A stretch of DNA of 5,978 nucleotides from Victivallaceae bacterium. GTDB lineage: Bacteria > Verrucomicrobiota > Lentisphaeria > Victivallales > Victivallaceae. The position numbers and the translations under genes are program-made. Below, piece after piece: positions 3,739 through 5,978 of the stretch. The notes beneath the pieces are model-generated. The model was not told the DNA's origin, searched no databases, and saw only the letters and a program-made list of their open reading frames with translations. Position 1 is the first letter of the stretch; the number at the start of each line of letters is the position of its first letter. The stretch is from the NCBI GenBank assembly GCA_028717165.1, contig JAQUOK010000226.1, positions 1-5,978 on the forward strand. The letters run 5' to 3'.

Positions 3739-5978
3739 TTAACCCTGCTCCCAGCCGGGGAAACCCGGTAAAAAGTCCTTCCCCGGACTGGTTTTGGGTC
3801 AGGAAGCGCCGGTAAAACTTCATTTCCCTTATCCCCCAGCCCGGCGGGGTTTTGTCGGCAAAATAGCGCCCGTCAGCATATGACAGAATGCCGCGCTCGA
3901 CCAGTTCCGCCAGCGCCTCATCGCGTTCTTTTCTCGTCGACCCGTATCCGGCATAGTTCGAAATGTCGCTTCGCAGCGCTCCTTTCGGCGAAAACCTGAG
4001 CACGGCTTTGAATATTTTCTTGAACAGGCGCTCCCGCAGTTTGGTGAATTCATTGCCGTCGTCGACGCCCATCAGCATGCGTTCGGCATGAGCAAAGAAC
4101 CACTGCAGCAGGACGGCGGTCTTGCGCCAGACTTCATCCGTAATCACCACCTCCTGACTGAAATCGAGATCGGCCACCGACAACATGACCGCCAGTTTTG
4201 GGCCGTATTCGTTGATCAGGCGCTTCCAGGACTCCCTGAACATCTTGAACAGGCCGCCGAGATAATCTTCGGGAATCACCACCAGCCCGCGTTTACTGCG
4301 GAAGACGTCGATCCGCAAGCTCAGTTCCCGGACGGATTTATCCAGGTCGATCCTGGCCGGGCGTCCGTCGAAATCCGGCATTCGGCAGAACAGAAAGCGC
4401 CCGAAAAACCCGCTGCTGATATCCTGCTTATTGACGACGATATCGAATATCTCAGGCTGGATATGCGCGATAATGCTGGGAAAACAAAAGCGCGTCGAAC
4501 GGGTGCTGACTCCGTGTCCCCGAGCCGAAAAAGCATGCTCAAAACAGCCTTTGTTGAACACTTCCGTTAAAAACGTGGTTGCCTTGTGCTGCCAGTGCCT
4601 GGGATCGAGCCAGTTCTGCAGTTCCGAAATGGTAACAAGTCAGTTATTGGTTTTCACCAGGGCGTCGGCAATGCCCTCGGCGCTGCCCGCGCTGGCGATC
4701 TTCCAGCCGTATCTTTTCGCCGTCAGGTCGAGCAGGTTGCCGATGTCTTTACCGGAGGTCGAAGGCGCTGCCAGCATGATGTAGCAGTTGCCGGCAAGCC
4801 CGCTGGCGGTATCGATACGGAGCCGCGCCAGGGTAACGCCTTCTTCCACGATCATGTTCAAATCCGAGGAACGCGCGTTGTCTTTTTCACTCAACGCGCA
4901 CCCGGCCAAGACTATTGCCTTGGGCAGCGTCGCCGCCAATGGCAGCGGCGGTCTGGTTACGGCGCTGAACAATTTTACCATCGCTCCCAGGTTGGTGCCT
5001 TCCAGTAACGCGATGATGTCGGCGTCGGTAATTTCGCGCCACGGCTTTTTCTGTTCCGTTTCCCTGGGGTTCGCGGTAAAAATAGCTGAAAAATCCACCT
5101 CGCTGTTGTCCGGAGCCGGATCGCCATAGCCTTTAGCGGCCAATTCCCCGGCGGCAACGGAATATTCTCCGTAGCATTCCAGCAGGGTGTAAACCGCGAA
5201 CGGGGAATAGCTTTTCCAGGGCTCGAACGGGGCGGCGTTGGAACTGAAGACGAAAAACGTCCGGTCTTTCAGCGAGGCCGAACAACTGCCATGGTCTTTT
5301 CCCGGACGGCGGTAATAATCGTTGTCGTTTTTGTTGTAAAGATATTTCCAGCCGTGTTTTTCCAGCAGGGCTTTGACGTCGCCGCGCTGATTGAAATCCT
5401 CTCCGGGCAGCAGCCCGGAGGATGAGGTTCTTTGCACCGGTTCCGGGTCGGCGGATATCCAGTGCTCGTTCAACTGTTTTGCGGATGATAAAAGAATATC
5501 GCGCTGATTTTCGGTGAGCGTCGGGATCGTGGTAAAGTCTCCCTGCAAGAGCTCGTATTTCGGCGTCGGGGCGCAGAGAAAAAGCCCGCCGGCGCCTCTG
5601 GTTTCTATCAGCGTGGTCAGCTTGCCTTTGCGCTGTCCCTGGGCCACATATTACCGGAAACCTCGGCGTCGCAGCGGTAAATGACATGCCAGCCCCCGGA
5701 GGGCGTCTACTCGATCACCAGGCGGTCAAGCAGCGGCTTAGCCCGGTCGCCGACCAGATTCGACCAGGGATCGAAGAGTTCGCCGCCGTTGTCGAAGTCG
5801 ATGATCTCCAGGTTTTCAGAGGCTTTGCCGGTAACGACGCACACTGCCTCGTGCGCGTTCGAAAACCAGGCGCTGACTTCCGCCTCGGTCGGCCGCCGTT
5901 CCTGATAAGCTTTCCAGCTTTTGAGCGCGGGGCACTTCTCTTCCCGCTTCGCCGGCAGGACGCTCAGGCCGTAATCAC
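3716..5978 (-). pseudogene. Degraded primase-polymerase/helicase (Prim-Pol + DUF3987-like) of a mobile element, 5' end beyond window
   Basis: One gene of about 750 codons is recognisable across three lesions. From the right edge, the archaeo-eukaryotic-type primase domain shows LEIIDFDNGGELFDPW (catalytic D-x-D, codons 5799-5791), SGGWHVIYRC (the S-x-H motif) and TLIETRGAGGLFLCAPTP. A linker contains RRPGKDHGSCSASLKDRTFF and FSSNAAPFEPW. The helicase-like part has a Walker-A-like APSTSGKD, then VTISELQNWLDPRHWQ, STRSTRFCFPSIIAHIQP and SSGFFGRFLFCRMPDF, and ends with a winged-helix-like GSTRKERDEALAELVERGIL. Such proteins prime and unwind DNA for plasmids, phages and integrative elements. Lesions are TAG at 5709-5707, a frameshift near 5652-5647 and TGA at 4642-4640. 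The frame either side of the TGA is identical. Apparent separate proteins starting at GTG 5647 and GTG 4561 are fragments. Roughly 20 N-terminal residues lie outside the window. Confidence 0.85.

Noticed and set aside
4088..5129. Several long plus-strand frames across the primase region
   Set aside because: They are antisense to strongly conserved primase/helicase motifs and show no domain-like sequence; high GC keeps shadow frames open.
3716..5709. Recoded stop codons (TGA/TAG read as sense) in the primase gene
   Set aside because: The same gene also carries a frameshift, abiEi uses TGA as a genuine stop, and tryptophan is encoded by TGG throughout. Pseudogene decay is simpler.
1..5978. CRISPR array
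   Set aside because: No regularly spaced repeats of 20-40 bp with unique spacers occur anywhere in the window.

Overview
The window looks like an accessory patch of a bacterial chromosome. Its genes are a transcriptional regulator, an intact abortive-infection toxin-antitoxin pair, and the decaying replication module of a mobile element. The GntR-HTH plus LacI-like regulator architecture is abundant in Lentisphaerota/Victivallales, so that phylum is my best guess. This is an inference from family knowledge, not something the sequence proves.

Layout. At 1-1019 (minus) lies a GntR/LacI-type regulator whose last residues run off the left edge. Its promoter has a perfect 19-bp palindrome over the -10 box. 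The 674 bp at 1020-1693 hold no gene but are rich in structure: a 174-bp unit with 12-bp terminal inverted repeats and a 6-bp flanking direct repeat, a cluster of GCGGACAG stem-loops, two further hairpins, and a very large palindrome containing the next promoter. At 1694-3135 (plus) is a complete type IV toxin-antitoxin/abortive-infection operon: AbiEi (antitoxin and repressor) and AbiEii (nucleotidyltransferase toxin), joined by an ATGA overlap. This operon is visibly more AT-rich than the DNA on either side. Convergent to it on the minus strand are a possible 41-codon ORF (3121-3246) and a small helix-turn-helix gene (3258-3498) that reads correctly only if one A is removed from an A6 run just after its ATG. 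At 3606-3738 six exact copies of the 9-mer TTAAGAAAA, in both orientations, form an AT-rich iteron-like cluster. At 3716-5978 (minus) is a primase-polymerase/helicase (Prim-Pol plus DUF3987-type) gene interrupted by an in-frame TAG, a frameshift and an in-frame TGA. It would be mis-annotated as two separate proteins.

How it fits together. The primase relic, the neighbouring iteron-like cluster and the small HTH gene look like the replication end of a plasmid, phage or integrative element that has lost function. The AbiE pair has no visible lesion and keeps a canonical promoter inside a plausible autoregulatory operator. The picture is a defence/addiction module surviving beside a dead mobile-element replication module.
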